From positions 930,001 through 994,000 of the forward strand of contig NZ_RJUU01000002.1 in the NCBI RefSeq assembly GCF_003751445.1: DNA of 64,000 nucleotides, read 5' to 3'. Under the pieces are notes generated by a model, which was given only the letters and a program-made list of their open reading frames with translations, did not search any database and was not told the origin of the DNA. Source of the DNA: Streptomyces sp. 840.1. GTDB lineage: Bacteria; Actinomycetota; Actinomycetes; Streptomycetales; Streptomycetaceae. Below are positions 26,776-38,055 of this stretch, one piece after another (within the stretch, counting starts at the first letter, position 1; each line of letters starts with the position of its first letter). Both the position numbers and the translations under genes were made by a program.

Positions 26776-27164
26776 AGAGCGTGAACGAGGACAGCGGTGT
26801 GCCGGCCGGACACCTTGAGGTGACCCCCGTCGGTGCGGGGGTCGAGATCAGGCTCGGCACGCAGTCGGGAGAGCTCTCGCTGATCTGCACCCCGGAGAGG
26901 GCCCGCGAGCTGGCCGCCTCCCTCGGCCTCGCGGCGGACGAGGCCGACAGCGTGCGCTCGGCGGAGCCCGTCACCGTCAACGCGGAAGAGCTGCGCCGCG
27001 GCGACGTGCGGGACGGCGACCGGGCGATGACGGTGGACGGTGTCAGGACCGACGGGGCCACCGTCCACGTCACCTGGAAGTCGGGCGCGGGCCGCAGCTG
27101 GAACCAGCTGTACGACGCGGACGCCCGCATCACCCTGCGCCGCCGCGCTGATCCGCTCCGCTGA
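26772..27164 (+). CDS. Hypothetical small protein
   Basis: 130-residue soluble, acidic protein that I do not recognise. It has a beta-rich start (GHLEVTPVGAGVEIRLGTQSG), a helix (PERARELAASLGLAADEADSV) and a C-terminal part with alternating strands (VHVTWKSGAGRSWNQLYDAD). No signal peptide or membrane segment is seen. ATG 26772 overlaps the end of the GH115 remnant frame; GGAGCGGCGGGGCGG upstream could serve as ribosome site. It is co-directional with the DUF1876 gene 54 bases downstream, so the two may be co-transcribed. Confidence 0.65.
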   Translation: MKSVNEDSGVPAGHLEVTPVGAGVEIRLGTQSGELSLICTPERARELAASLGLAADEADSVRSAEPVTVNAEELRRGDVRDGDRAMTVDGVRTDGATVHVTWKSGAGRSWNQLYDADARITLRRRADPLR

Positions 27165-27218
27165 TCCGTCGCGCATCGCCGGCGGAAGGGGCGCACCCTG
27201 GAGGAGGAGGCTCCGGAG

Positions 27219-27500
27219 GTGAGCACCATGACTCAGACCGCTGTCGGATGGCACGTCGAGCTGGAATTCGAGGAGGACACGCATCGCACCCGCGCCGCCG
27301 CCCTGGTGCGGCTCTCCGACGGGAGCGAGGTACGTGCCCACGGCTACGCCAGCCGGCACCCCTCGGATTCCGGCCAGCCCCGGGTGGGCGAGGAGATCGC
27401 GGGCGCGCGTGCGCTCAACGAGCTGGCGATGAAGCTGCTGACCAAGGCCCACGACGAGATCGACGAGGAGTCCGGCCGTACGTCCTATCCGCTGACCTGA
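27219..27500 (+). CDS. DUF1876 domain protein
   Basis: 93-residue conserved actinobacterial protein of unknown function. The sequence GWHVELEFEEDTHRTRAAALVRL, then HPSDSGQPRVGEEIAGARAL and the KAHDEIDEESGRTS end are the DUF1876 pattern, a small alpha/beta fold resembling double-stranded-RNA-binding domains. GTG 27219 has GGAGGAGGAG 8 bases upstream; ATG 27228 with GGAGG directly before it is an equal alternative. Confidence 0.85.
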   Translation: MSTMTQTAVGWHVELEFEEDTHRTRAAALVRLSDGSEVRAHGYASRHPSDSGQPRVGEEIAGARALNELAMKLLTKAHDEIDEESGRTSYPLT

Positions 27501-27582
27501 GGGGCCCCGGGCCTGCGACGCGTGACCGGCGAGGCGGAGCCGCATCGCTTGTACGAGAGGCGTCGTAATTTGACGGACGTCG

Positions 27583-27604
27583 TAGTACGGGATGTATCGT
27601 ACTA
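27583..27604. promoter_or_regulatory. Operator-like palindrome in front of the Old Yellow Enzyme gene
   Basis: Perfect 7-bp arms TAGTACG (27583-27589) and CGTACTA (27598-27604) with an 8-base spacer, overlapping the probable -10 region (TATCGT 27595-27600, -35 TTGACG 27570-27575). It looks like a TetR- or ArsR/MarR-type operator. No matching regulator gene is adjacent. Confidence 0.5.
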
Positions 27605-27639
27605 GCGATCCTTCCGTACCCGGCGAAACGGAGTCCGTC

Positions 27640-28737
27640 GTGAGTGCCCTTTTCGAGCCCTTCACCCTGAGGTCGCTTGTCGTACCGAACCGTGTGTGGA
27701 TGGCGCCCATGTGCCAGTACTGCGCCGAACCGGTCGGGCCCGGGGCGGGCGTGCCCACCGACTGGCACTTCGCCCACCTCGCGGCGCGTGCCACCGGCGG
27801 CACCGGGCTCATCCTCACCGAGGCGACGGCCGTCAGCCCCGAGGGGCGGATCAGCCCGGCCGACCTCGGTATCTGGAACGACACCCAGGTCGCCGCGTTC
27901 CGCCGGATCACCGACTTCGTCAAGTCGCAGGGCTCGGTGGCCGGCATCCAGCTGGCCCATGCCGGGCGCAAGGCGTCGACCGCCGCCCCCTGGACCGGCG
28001 GCGGACCCGTCGGGCCCGACGCGCACGGCTGGACGCCCGTCGCGCCCAGCCCGCTGCCGTTCGACACCGGCCACCCCGTGCCCCACGAGCTGACGACCGA
28101 CGAGATCCAGGGCATCGTCGCGGACTTCCGCGAGGGCGCGCGCCGCTCGCTCGAAGCGGGGTTCCAGGTCGTCGAGGTGCACGGCGCGCACGGCTACCTC
28201 ATCGGCCAGTTCCTCTCCCCGCACAGCAACAGGCGCACCGACGAGTACGGCGGCGGCTACGAGAACCGCGTCCGGTTCGCCCTCCAGGTCGTCGACGCCG
28301 TGCGCGAGGTGTGGCCCGAGGACCTGCCCGTCCTCTTCCGCATCTCCGCCACGGACTGGCTCACCGAGAACGCCGACGACGAGCGCGAGGGCTGGACCGC
28401 CGACGAGACCGTGCGGCTGGCCGCCGAACTGCGGGCCCACGGCGTCGACCTGCTGGACGTCTCCACCGGCGGGAACGCCCCCCGCGCCCGCATCACGGCC
28501 GAGCCCGGCTACCAGGTCCCGTTCGCCGAGCGCGTGAAGCGCGAGACCGGCCTGCCCGTCGCGGCCGTGGGCCTGATCACCGACCCGCAGCAGGCCGAGA
28601 AGATCATCACGGAGGAGCGCGCGGACGCCGTCCTCCTCGGCCGCGAACTGCTGCGCAACCCGTTCTGGGCGCAGCACGCGGCGCGCGAACTGTCCGGCAC
28701 GGTACGCGTTCCCGAGCAGTACGAGTACGCGATCTGA
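27640..28737 (+). CDS. NADH:flavin oxidoreductase (Old Yellow Enzyme, YqjM-like)
   Basis: FMN enzyme of 365 residues that reduces activated C=C bonds, for example of enals, enones or nitro compounds. Typical features are the N-terminal FEPFTLRSLVVPNRVWMAPMCQY with the FMN-tuning Cys of the YqjM subgroup, IQLAHAGRKAS, the catalytic HGAHGYLIGQFLSPHSNRRTDEYGG, and the phosphate-binding AAVGLIT and VLLGRELLRNP segments. GTG 27640 has GGAG 6 bases upstream and gives the family N-terminus; the frame before it crosses the promoter. Regulation probably acts through the palindrome at 27583-27604. It may serve in stress or electrophile detoxification. Confidence 0.92.
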   Translation: MSALFEPFTLRSLVVPNRVWMAPMCQYCAEPVGPGAGVPTDWHFAHLAARATGGTGLILTEATAVSPEGRISPADLGIWNDTQVAAFRRITDFVKSQGSVAGIQLAHAGRKASTAAPWTGGGPVGPDAHGWTPVAPSPLPFDTGHPVPHELTTDEIQGIVADFREGARRSLEAGFQVVEVHGAHGYLIGQFLSPHSNRRTDEYGGGYENRVRFALQVVDAVREVWPEDLPVLFRISATDWLTENADDEREGWTADETVRLAAELRAHGVDLLDVSTGGNAPRARITAEPGYQVPFAERVKRETGLPVAAVGLITDPQQAEKIITEERADAVLLGRELLRNPFWAQHAARELSGTVRVPEQYEYAI

Positions 28738-28946
28738 CCCACTGCCCGCCACCGCCCGCCCTTCGCGCACACCCCGCCCCGGCCCGCCCGGGACGTGCGC
28801 GAAGGGCGGACGCGCGTACCGTCACGCGGCAACCTTTCACCGCGCGTTCACCGGGTATGACGACCGGGGCATTCCCTCCCGCGCCCCGGGGATCTACGCT
28901 CGGCCGCGAATCGATCACCGTTGTCCCCGGCCGCACCCCGGACGAA

Positions 28947-28958
28947 GACAACGTTGTC
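28947..28958. promoter_or_regulatory. CGTTG-centred operator upstream of the GH92 gene
   Basis: GACAACGTTGTC is a perfect 12-base palindrome with the CAACGTTG core seen also at 40662-40669 and, in part, at 40828-40839. It ends 25 bases before the GH92 ATG. The CG-centred symmetry is typical of LacI-family operators. Confidence 0.6.
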
Positions 28959-28983
28959 CGAACTCCCCGGAAGGTACCGCGAC

Positions 28984-31422
28984 ATGCCCACCAGACCGTT
29001 GCCCGCGGCCCGGCGCCTCGCCGCGCGAACAGCCGCCGTACTCGTCACCGGCGCACTGGCCGCCGCAGTCCTGCCCCCCGCCGCCGGGGCCGCGACCCCG
29101 GCTGTCCGCCCCACCGCCTACGTGGACCCGCTGATCGGCAGCGCCAACGGCGGCAACACCTTTCCCGGCGCCACCCTCCCGTACGGCATGATCGCCTGGT
29201 CGCCCACGAGCACCAAGGGCGACCAGACGGGCACCGGCGCCGCGAACGGCTACCAGTACGACACCACCCGGCTGCGCGGGCTGAGCCTCACCCACGTCAA
29301 CGGCGCCGGGTGCGACCCCGGTGCGGCAGGTGACATCCCGATCATGCCGTTCGTCGGGGACGTCACCTCGTCGCCCTCGGCCGACACCAAGGACGCCGTC
29401 TACGCCGCGGACTTCTCGCACGAGGACGAGCGCGCCGTCCCCGGCCGCTACACCGTCGGCCTCGACTCCGGAGCCACCGCCGACCTCGCGGTCAGCCGGC
29501 GCGCGGGCGTGGCCGACTTCGGCTTCCCCGCCGGGAAGCCCGCCAATCTGCTCTTCCGCGTCTCGAACTCGCTGAACGGCAGCGAGGACGCCCAGGTGAA
29601 GATCGACACCGCGCACCGCAAGGTCACCGGCTCGGTGCTCACCGGCGCGTTCTGCGGGCGGCGTGCCAACGGCGGCACCAACAACCGCAAGAGCTACTAC
29701 CGGCTCTACTTCAGCGCCTCCTTCGACCGCGCCTTCTCCACCACCGGCACCTGGAAGGACGGCACGCTCGCCCCGGGCTCGACCACCGGCGGCGGGGGCG
29801 AGGGCTATGCCACCGGAGCGGACCGGGCCGGGCGCGGATCGGGCGGCTGGGTCGGCTTCGACACCGCCTCCGACAACGATGTCCACATGCGCATCGGCAT
29901 CTCCTACGTCAGCCGGGCCGGCGCGGAGGCCAACCTGCGCTCCGAGATCGCCCCGCACGCCGGGGTGGACGACGTGGCGGCCGCCGCGAGCCGGACCTGG
30001 GACCGGGAGCTGGAGTCCGTCCGCACGGGCGGCGGCACCGAGGCTCAGCGCACCACCTTCTACACCGCGCTGTACCACTCCCTGATGCAGCCCAACATCG
30101 TCAGCGACACCGACGGCCGCTACCCCGGCATGGACGGCGAGCCCCACCGGATCGGGCGTGGACAGGGGGCGCAGTACAGCAACTTCTCCGGCTGGGACCA
30201 GTACCGGGCCCAGATACAACTGCTCGCCCTGCTGAAACCGGAGGTGGCCGGGGACTTCGCCCAGTCGCTGTACAACTTCGCCCGGCAGAACGGCGGCGTG
30301 TGGGACCGCTGGGTGCACATCAACGGCGCCACCCACGTCATGACCGGTGACCCCACCGCGGCCACCCTCGCCACGTTCTACGCCATGGGGGTGCGGAACT
30401 TCGACTACGAGGGCGCCTACGAGTCGCTGGCCCGTCAGGCGACCGTCCCCGTCGAGGACGGCCTCTCGGACGCCGGCTGTCCCGGCCAGTGCACCGGCCA
30501 GCGGCCCAACCTGGCCCAGTACCTTCAGTCCCACTACGCGCCGCAGGACGTCTGCCACTGCTGGGGCGGAGCCGCCGAGACCCTGGAGGACGCGGTCGCC
30601 GACGACGCGCTCGGCCGCTGGGCCGCGCTGCTCGGCCGGGACGCGGAGGCCAAGTCGTTCAAGGAGCGCGGCGGCTGGTGGCGCAACGTGTTCAACGCGG
30701 GGGCCACCGACGGAGCCGGCACCAGCGGCTACATCCAGGCCCGCAACGTCGACGGCTCCTGGGTCACCCCGTTCGGCCCGGGGAGCGACCTGGGCTTCGC
30801 GCAGGGCACCAGCGCCACGTACACCTGGATGGTGCCGCAGGACGTCCAGGGGCTGGCGGCGGCGATGGGCGGCCGGGACGTCGCGGCGGAGCGCCTCGAC
30901 GGCTTCTTCCACAAGGCGGACGGCTCCTGGTCGGTGAAGGGCGGCGACTCCGTGCGCTACGACCCGACCAACGAGCCCGGCATCCACGCCCCTTGGCTCT
31001 ACAACGCGCTCGGTCAGCCGTACAAGACCCAGGCGACCGTCCGCGAGATCCTGAACACGGTCTACGGGACGGGCCCGCGCGGTCTGCCCGGCAACGACGA
31101 CCTGGGGACCATGTCCGCCTGGTACGTCTTCTCCGCGCTGGGGATGTACCCGCAGTCCCCGGGCGGCGCCGCGATGCTGCTGGGCGCCCCGTTGTTCCCG
31201 AAGGCGGTCATCGACCGGCCGCACGGCAGGGACATCACCATCACCGCACCGGCCGCCGACGCCGGGCATCCGTACATCGACGCGGTGACGGTCGACGGAC
31301 GCGACCACGACCGGTCCTGGACGGACCCGAGCCTGCTCACCCGGGGCGGCAAGCTGGCCTTCAGCCTCTCCGGCGAGCCCAACACCACCTGGGCTACAGC
31401 CGCTTCGGGGCTGCCGCGCTAG
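28984..31422 (+). CDS. Secreted GH92 alpha-mannosidase
   Basis: 812-residue exported calcium-dependent exo-alpha-mannosidase. The signal peptide reaches about residue 38 (PAAGAATPA). The N-terminal beta-sandwich begins YVDPLIGSANGGNTFPGATLPYGM, and the catalytic (alpha/alpha)6 domain has FSGWDQYRAQIQLLALL and WDRWVHINGATHVMTGDPTA. The highly conserved end NEPGIHAPWLYNALGQPYKTQ plus GLPGNDDLGTMSAWYVFSALG carries the catalytic acid and base residues. ATG 28984 follows GGAAGG. GH92 enzymes release mannose from alpha-mannans, such as fungal or yeast wall mannan. It opens the furanose/mannan gene region, with an operator of the same type as the later ABC operon. Confidence 0.94.
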   Translation: MPTRPLPAARRLAARTAAVLVTGALAAAVLPPAAGAATPAVRPTAYVDPLIGSANGGNTFPGATLPYGMIAWSPTSTKGDQTGTGAANGYQYDTTRLRGLSLTHVNGAGCDPGAAGDIPIMPFVGDVTSSPSADTKDAVYAADFSHEDERAVPGRYTVGLDSGATADLAVSRRAGVADFGFPAGKPANLLFRVSNSLNGSEDAQVKIDTAHRKVTGSVLTGAFCGRRANGGTNNRKSYYRLYFSASFDRAFSTTGTWKDGTLAPGSTTGGGGEGYATGADRAGRGSGGWVGFDTASDNDVHMRIGISYVSRAGAEANLRSEIAPHAGVDDVAAAASRTWDRELESVRTGGGTEAQRTTFYTALYHSLMQPNIVSDTDGRYPGMDGEPHRIGRGQGAQYSNFSGWDQYRAQIQLLALLKPEVAGDFAQSLYNFARQNGGVWDRWVHINGATHVMTGDPTAATLATFYAMGVRNFDYEGAYESLARQATVPVEDGLSDAGCPGQCTGQRPNLAQYLQSHYAPQDVCHCWGGAAETLEDAVADDALGRWAALLGRDAEAKSFKERGGWWRNVFNAGATDGAGTSGYIQARNVDGSWVTPFGPGSDLGFAQGTSATYTWMVPQDVQGLAAAMGGRDVAAERLDGFFHKADGSWSVKGGDSVRYDPTNEPGIHAPWLYNALGQPYKTQATVREILNTVYGTGPRGLPGNDDLGTMSAWYVFSALGMYPQSPGGAAMLLGAPLFPKAVIDRPHGRDITITAPAADAGHPYIDAVTVDGRDHDRSWTDPSLLTRGGKLAFSLSGEPNTTWATAASGLPR

Positions 31423-31436
31423 GAGTACGACGGCGC

Positions 31437-31477
31437 CGTGCCGGATCGCCGCGCCCCGTGCGCGGTGATCCGGCACG
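31437..31477 (+). terminator. Terminator of the GH92 gene
   Basis: 17-bp stem with one G-U pair (31437-31453 with 31461-31477), starting 14 bases after the stop codon. It separates GH92 from the following GH2 gene. Confidence 0.8.
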
Positions 31478-31571
31478 GGGCGCGCCGAACCGACTTTCTA
31501 TCGTTGAAAATTCTCCGTGCATGACTGTTGTTTTACGTTTGATGCTGTGGCTGAATGTTCGATTGTGTGCT

Positions 31572-31593
31572 GTGCCTCACAGGTTCGAGGCAC
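31572..31593. promoter_or_regulatory. Inverted repeat in the leader of the GH2 gene
   Basis: Perfect 7-bp arms GTGCCTC (31572-31578) and GAGGCAC (31587-31593) with an 8-base spacer, about 27 bases before the TTG start. It could be an operator or a leader hairpin. The sequence before it (31490-31570) is unusually A+T rich and likely holds the promoter. Confidence 0.35.
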
Positions 31594-31619
31594 TTCAGCT
31601 CTCTCGACAGGACGACGCC

Positions 31620-34600
31620 TTGAGACGACAAATGCCCCGCCCCCGTGCTCTGTTCAGGACGGCGGTCTGTGCCGCCGCGCTGCTGATCCCCGTCGGGGCC
31701 ACCCTGGTCCCGGCTGCCGCAGCCACCCCCGCCGCAGCCGCCGGCGCCGCCTCCGCGACCACGTTCAAGGCCGGGAATCCGGCCACCGAGGTCCACGGGC
31801 TGAAGGGCGAGTACTTCAGCATGTCCGCGCCCGGCGCGCGGGACTTCGACAAGCTCGGCGGAGTCGCCCTCGACCCGCAGATCAACTTCCCCGGCCTCAC
31901 CGGCACGTTCGAGTCCACCACCGGGCAGACGGAGAACACCACCGCCCGCTGGACCGGCGGCATCACGGCCCCCGAGGACGGTGACTACACCTTCGCCGCG
32001 AGCGGTGACAACGGCTTCCGTCTCTACATCGACGGCAAGGTGGTCATCGACCACTGGGAGCCGGACTGGGACAACGAGCAGACCAGCGCGCCGGTCGCGC
32101 TGAAGGCCGGTGAGACGCACGAGTTCAAGCTGGAGATGTTCCAGGACACCGGCGGCGCCAACATGTTCCTGCGCTGGTCCAGCGCGAAGCTCGCCAAGCA
32201 GGTCGTGCCCGAGTCGGCCTTCACTCCGCCGGCCGACTTCGAGGTCTACCCCGTCGGGCTGAGCGTCGCGAGCGACGGGCAGAAGCTCCGGGCCACGTTC
32301 GACGACAAGGTCGCCTCCTTCTCCCGGGTGAAGGACCACCTCAAGATCGAGGCGGACACCTCGCCGATCCCGGTGAAGTCCGTCGCCCGCGCGTCCGGCA
32401 GCTCCAAGGCGCTCACCGTCACCCTGGCCGCACCCGTCCAGAAGGGCCAGCAGGTCCGCATCGCGTACGACGGGAAGGCCGGCCTCACGGTCGGCGGCGA
32501 GACGGTCCCCGAGATCAGCCGCACGGCCGAGAACCTGTCGGCGCACCGCCTCACCACGACCTGGGGCGACAAGCTCGACCGCGAGCACCCGCTGCCCGAG
32601 TACCCCAGGCCGCAGCAGGTCCGCGACCAGTGGAAGAACCTCAACGGGCCCTGGGAGTTCGCCGGAGCCGAGGCGGGCGAGCAGCCCGTGTTCGGGAAGA
32701 AGCTCGGTGAGCGCATCACCGTGCCGTTCCCCGTCGAGTCGCAGCTCTCCGGCCTGGAGCGCCACGAAGACCACATGTTCTACCGCAAGCTCGTCACGGT
32801 GCCGAAGAACTGGTCGGTGAAGAGCGGCAAGGACAAGAGCGGCAAGGGCAGCGCCGGAAACCGGCTGAAGCTCAACTTCGGTGCCGTCGACTACCAGGCC
32901 ACCGTCTGGGTCAACGGCAAGCAGGTCGCCGAGCACACCGGCGGCTACACCTCCTTCACCGCCGACATCACCGACGCGGTCAAGGGCAGCGGACCGCAGG
33001 AGATCGTCGTCGCGGTCACCGACACCACCGGTGACGACCAGCCCAAGGGCAAGCAGTCCCGCAGCCCCGGCGGCATCGTCTACACGCCGTCCTCCGGCAT
33101 CTGGCAGACCGTCTGGATGGAGCCGGTGGCTCCCGCGTCGGTGGACTCCCTGACGACCACGCCCGACATCGGCAAGGGCGCCCTGGCCGTCAAGGTCAAC
33201 TCCGCCGCGGCCTCGGCCGGTGCGCGGGTCACCGCCGTCGCCCGGGACAAGAAGGGCAAGGTCGTCGGCACGGTCTCCGGACCGGCCAACCGCGAGCTGA
33301 GCCTGCCCGTGAAGAAGCAGCACCTGTGGACCCCGGACGACCCGTACCTGTACGACCTCGACGTCAGCCTCACCGACGGACGCTCCAAGGACACCGTCGA
33401 CAGCTACTTCGGAATGCGCTCCCTCGGCATCGAGAAGGTCGGCGGCTACCAGAAGCTGGTGCTCAACGGGAAGCCGTTCTACTCGCTCGCCATGCTGGAC
33501 CAGGGCTTCTGGCCCGACGGGCTCTACACCCAGCCGAGCGACGCCGCGCTGACCTTCGACCTGAAGGCACAGAAGGAACTCGGCTTCAACGCGGTGCGCA
33601 AGCACATCAAGGTGGAGTCGGCCCGCTGGTACTACCACGCGGACCAGCTCGGACTGCTGGTCTGGCAGGACTTCGTCTCCTCCGACATCACCGGTGAGAA
33701 GGGGCAGCAGGCCTTCCTCTCGCAGGGCAAGCAGATGATGGAGCAGCTCCACAACTCGCCCTCGATCGGCGGCTGGATCGTCTTCAACGAGGGCTGGGGC
33801 GAGTGGGACCGCACCGAGACCGGCAAGATCACCGAGGCGGTCAAGGCCGCCGACCCCTCCCGCGTCGTCAACGCGCACAGCGGTGTCAACTGCTGCTCGT
33901 CCAAGGGTGACTCGGGCAAGGGCGACATCATCGACCACCACGACTACCTCAACAACGACGCCCCGTTCCCGGACAACCGGGCGGCCATGGACGGCGAGCA
34001 CGGCGGCTTCACCCTCCGTACCGCCGGCCACATGTGGCCCGGTGCCCCCGCGGCGATCTACAGCGGGGTCGCGGACAAGGACGCCCTGACGGCCAAGTAC
34101 GTCGACAACACGCGCACCTACTACCTCGCGGCCGCCGGAGCCGAGCTGTCGGGCTCGGTGTACACGCAGGTCAGCGACCTGGAGAACGAGCTCAACGGTC
34201 TGTACACCTATGACCGGCGCGAGATCAAGGTCGACCCCGAGCAGGTCCGGAAGATCAACGAGCAGGTCATCGCGGCGGGCGCCGCCGCCGGCCACCGCGA
34301 CGAGGTGAAGGGCGGCGCCGCCTGGAACCTCGACGAGGGCAAGGGCACCAAGGCCGCCGACCAGGGCCCCAACCGCCTGCCGCTCACCCTGTCCTCCGGC
34401 ACCACCTGGGCGCCCGGCGTCCAGGGTTCGGCGCTGAAGTTCAACGGTGAGGGCCAGTACGCCGAGACCACCACCCCGGCGGTCGACACCACCGAGGACT
34501 ACACGGTGTCGGCCTGGGCCCAGCTCGACGCGCTGCCCGGCAACTACGCGACGATCGTCAGCCAGGACGGACGCCGCACCGAGAATCCGTTCTACCTCCA

Positions 34601-34922
34601 GTACGGGCAGGGCGCGTTCGCCTTCAGCACCCCGGGCGGCAAGCGCGCGCGGGCGGAGATGACGCCCGAGACCGGCAGGTGGTACCACCTGGTGGGCGTG
34701 CGTGCGGGCGACGAGCTGAAGCTGTACGTCGACGGCAGCCTCGCGGCCACGGCCCAGGCCGGTACCGCCGACGCCAGCACCGGCCCGCTCTCGGTCGGCC
34801 GTGCGCAGTACGCGGGCGAGAAGGGCGACTTCTGGAACGGTTCCATCGACCAGGTCAGGGTGTACGACAAGGCCCTGACCGCGGACGAGGTGAGCGCGCT
34901 GCACGGCACCGAGAAGCCGTAG
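31620..34922 (+). CDS. Secreted GH2 hydrolase with PA14 and LamG-like domains (beta-galactofuranosidase-like?)
   Basis: 1100-residue exported glycoside hydrolase. After the signal peptide comes a PA14 carbohydrate-binding domain (about 55-195, GLKGEYFSMSAPG to FLRWSSAKL), an Ig-like linker, then the GH2 sandwich (LNGPWEFAG onwards), Ig-like and TIM-barrel domains. The acid/base Glu is in FNEGWGEWD and the nucleophile Glu in DGEHGGFTL. A C-terminal LamG/concanavalin-like domain follows (about 900-1100, GQYAETTTPAVDTTEDYTVSAW). TTG 31620 is preferred because AGGA lies 7 bases upstream; ATG 31632 is too far from it. It is related to the GH2 at 35610. A Streptomyces GH2 beta-galactofuranosidase is known and the nearby importer is Galf-type, so that activity is my best guess. 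Confidence 0.85.
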   Translation: MRRQMPRPRALFRTAVCAAALLIPVGATLVPAAAATPAAAAGAASATTFKAGNPATEVHGLKGEYFSMSAPGARDFDKLGGVALDPQINFPGLTGTFESTTGQTENTTARWTGGITAPEDGDYTFAASGDNGFRLYIDGKVVIDHWEPDWDNEQTSAPVALKAGETHEFKLEMFQDTGGANMFLRWSSAKLAKQVVPESAFTPPADFEVYPVGLSVASDGQKLRATFDDKVASFSRVKDHLKIEADTSPIPVKSVARASGSSKALTVTLAAPVQKGQQVRIAYDGKAGLTVGGETVPEISRTAENLSAHRLTTTWGDKLDREHPLPEYPRPQQVRDQWKNLNGPWEFAGAEAGEQPVFGKKLGERITVPFPVESQLSGLERHEDHMFYRKLVTVPKNWSVKSGKDKSGKGSAGNRLKLNFGAVDYQATVWVNGKQVAEHTGGYTSFTADITDAVKGSGPQEIVVAVTDTTGDDQPKGKQSRSPGGIVYTPSSGIWQTVWMEPVAPASVDSLTTTPDIGKGALAVKVNSAAASAGARVTAVARDKKGKVVGTVSGPANRELSLPVKKQHLWTPDDPYLYDLDVSLTDGRSKDTVDSYFGMRSLGIEKVGGYQKLVLNGKPFYSLAMLDQGFWPDGLYTQPSDAALTFDLKAQKELGFNAVRKHIKVESARWYYHADQLGLLVWQDFVSSDITGEKGQQAFLSQGKQMMEQLHNSPSIGGWIVFNEGWGEWDRTETGKITEAVKAADPSRVVNAHSGVNCCSSKGDSGKGDIIDHHDYLNNDAPFPDNRAAMDGEHGGFTLRTAGHMWPGAPAAIYSGVADKDALTAKYVDNTRTYYLAAAGAELSGSVYTQVSDLENELNGLYTYDRREIKVDPEQVRKINEQVIAAGAAAGHRDEVKGGAAWNLDEGKGTKAADQGPNRLPLTLSSGTTWAPGVQGSALKFNGEGQYAETTTPAVDTTEDYTVSAWAQLDALPGNYATIVSQDGRRTENPFYLQYGQGAFAFSTPGGKRARAEMTPETGRWYHLVGVRAGDELKLYVDGSLAATAQAGTADASTGPLSVGRAQYAGEKGDFWNGSIDQVRVYDKALTADEVSALHGTEKP

Positions 34923-34940
34923 CCGTCCGGCGCGGTAACC

Positions 34941-34978
34941 CGCTGCCCGCCCCCGCGTCCGTGCTGGGGCGGGCAGCG
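34941..34978 (+). terminator. Terminator of the PA14-GH2 gene
   Basis: Perfect 13-bp stem (34941-34953 with 34966-34978) and 12-base loop, 18 bases after the stop codon. Confidence 0.8.
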
Positions 34979-35027
34979 GTAGGCCCCGGCAGCCGGGCCG
35001 GGCACGGGGCCGTGTGAGGATCGGGGG

Positions 35028-35540
35028 ATGGATGATCCGGAGATCCGCCGACGCCGCGACGACGACCTGAAGGCGTGCGTCGAGGCACTGGCCACGGTGT
35101 ACGAGGCGGACCGCTACCCGGCCCGGTGGCCGGACGACCCGGCGGGCTGGCTGACCCCCGAGGGGCTGGTCGACGCCTGGGCGGCCTGGGACGGCACGCA
35201 CGTGCTGGGGCATGTCGCGCTCACCCGGACCGGCCCCGCCATGGCGGCGGAGGCCGGGCTCGCGCCGGACCGACTGGCCTCGGTGTCACGGCTGTTCGCC
35301 ACGGCGTCGGCGCGGCGGCGCGGAGTGGCGAGCGCGCTGCTCTCGACCGCGTCGGCCGCCGCCGCGGCCGCCGGCCGGCGGCCGGTCCTGGAGGTGGAGG
35401 ACGGCGGCGGCGCGGCGGTCCGGCTCTACGAGAACGCCGGCTGGCGGCTCGTCTCGAGCCGCGTGGGCGACTGGACGACGGCCGACGGCCGGACGGCGCT
35501 GCTGCGCACGTACATCGCACCGGCGGCTGCGGCGCGGTAG
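35028..35540 (+). CDS. GNAT-family N-acetyltransferase
   Basis: 170-residue acetyltransferase. It starts with a short acidic and basic strand (IRRRRDDDLKACVEALATVY), shows the central strand VLGHVALTRTG, the acetyl-CoA pyrophosphate loop in VSRLFATASARRRGVASALL, and the C-terminal AVRLYENAGWRLVSSRVGDW of motif B. The substrate is unknown; the Glu/Asp-lined N-terminal region suggests a small amine. ATG 35028 has GAGGATCGGGGG upstream. It stands between two hairpins, so it is its own transcription unit. Confidence 0.85.
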   Translation: MDDPEIRRRRDDDLKACVEALATVYEADRYPARWPDDPAGWLTPEGLVDAWAAWDGTHVLGHVALTRTGPAMAAEAGLAPDRLASVSRLFATASARRRGVASALLSTASAAAAAAGRRPVLEVEDGGGAAVRLYENAGWRLVSSRVGDWTTADGRTALLRTYIAPAAAAR

Positions 35541-35544
35541 TACA

Positions 35545-35590
35545 CCTGCGGCCCGGACGCGACGCGTTCGCGTCGTGTCCGGGCCGCAGG
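35545..35590. terminator. Very strong bidirectional terminator
   Basis: 22-bp stem with one G-U pair and a 2-base loop (35545-35566 with 35569-35590), between the convergent GNAT and AbfB-GH2 genes. Confidence 0.85.
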
Positions 35591-35609
35591 CCTGCGTGGT
35601 GCGGGGCGG

Positions 35610-37955
<2,346 letters not shown>

Positions 37956-37996
37956 CGGTTCGTCTCCTTCGCCGGGGGCTGCCCCGGTACGGGAAA

Positions 37997-38022
37997 CTCC
38001 CCGCGCCGGGTGGCGCGGGGAG
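37997..38022 (-). terminator. Hairpin between GH127 and the downstream GH2 gene
   Basis: Perfect 11-bp stem CTCCCCGCGCC (37997-38007) with its complement (38012-38022) and a 4-base loop. It lies in the 100-base gap, so it either ends the GH127 transcript or attenuates into the next gene. Confidence 0.6.
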
Positions 38023-38055
38023 CGGTGCGGGGGGAACTGGGGAACGGTCAGGGGG

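Noticed and set aside
31533-35213. 1226-codon open frame on the minus strand opposite the PA14-GH2 gene
   Set aside because: Low-complexity translation without any domain; the opposite strand encodes all GH2 catalytic motifs.
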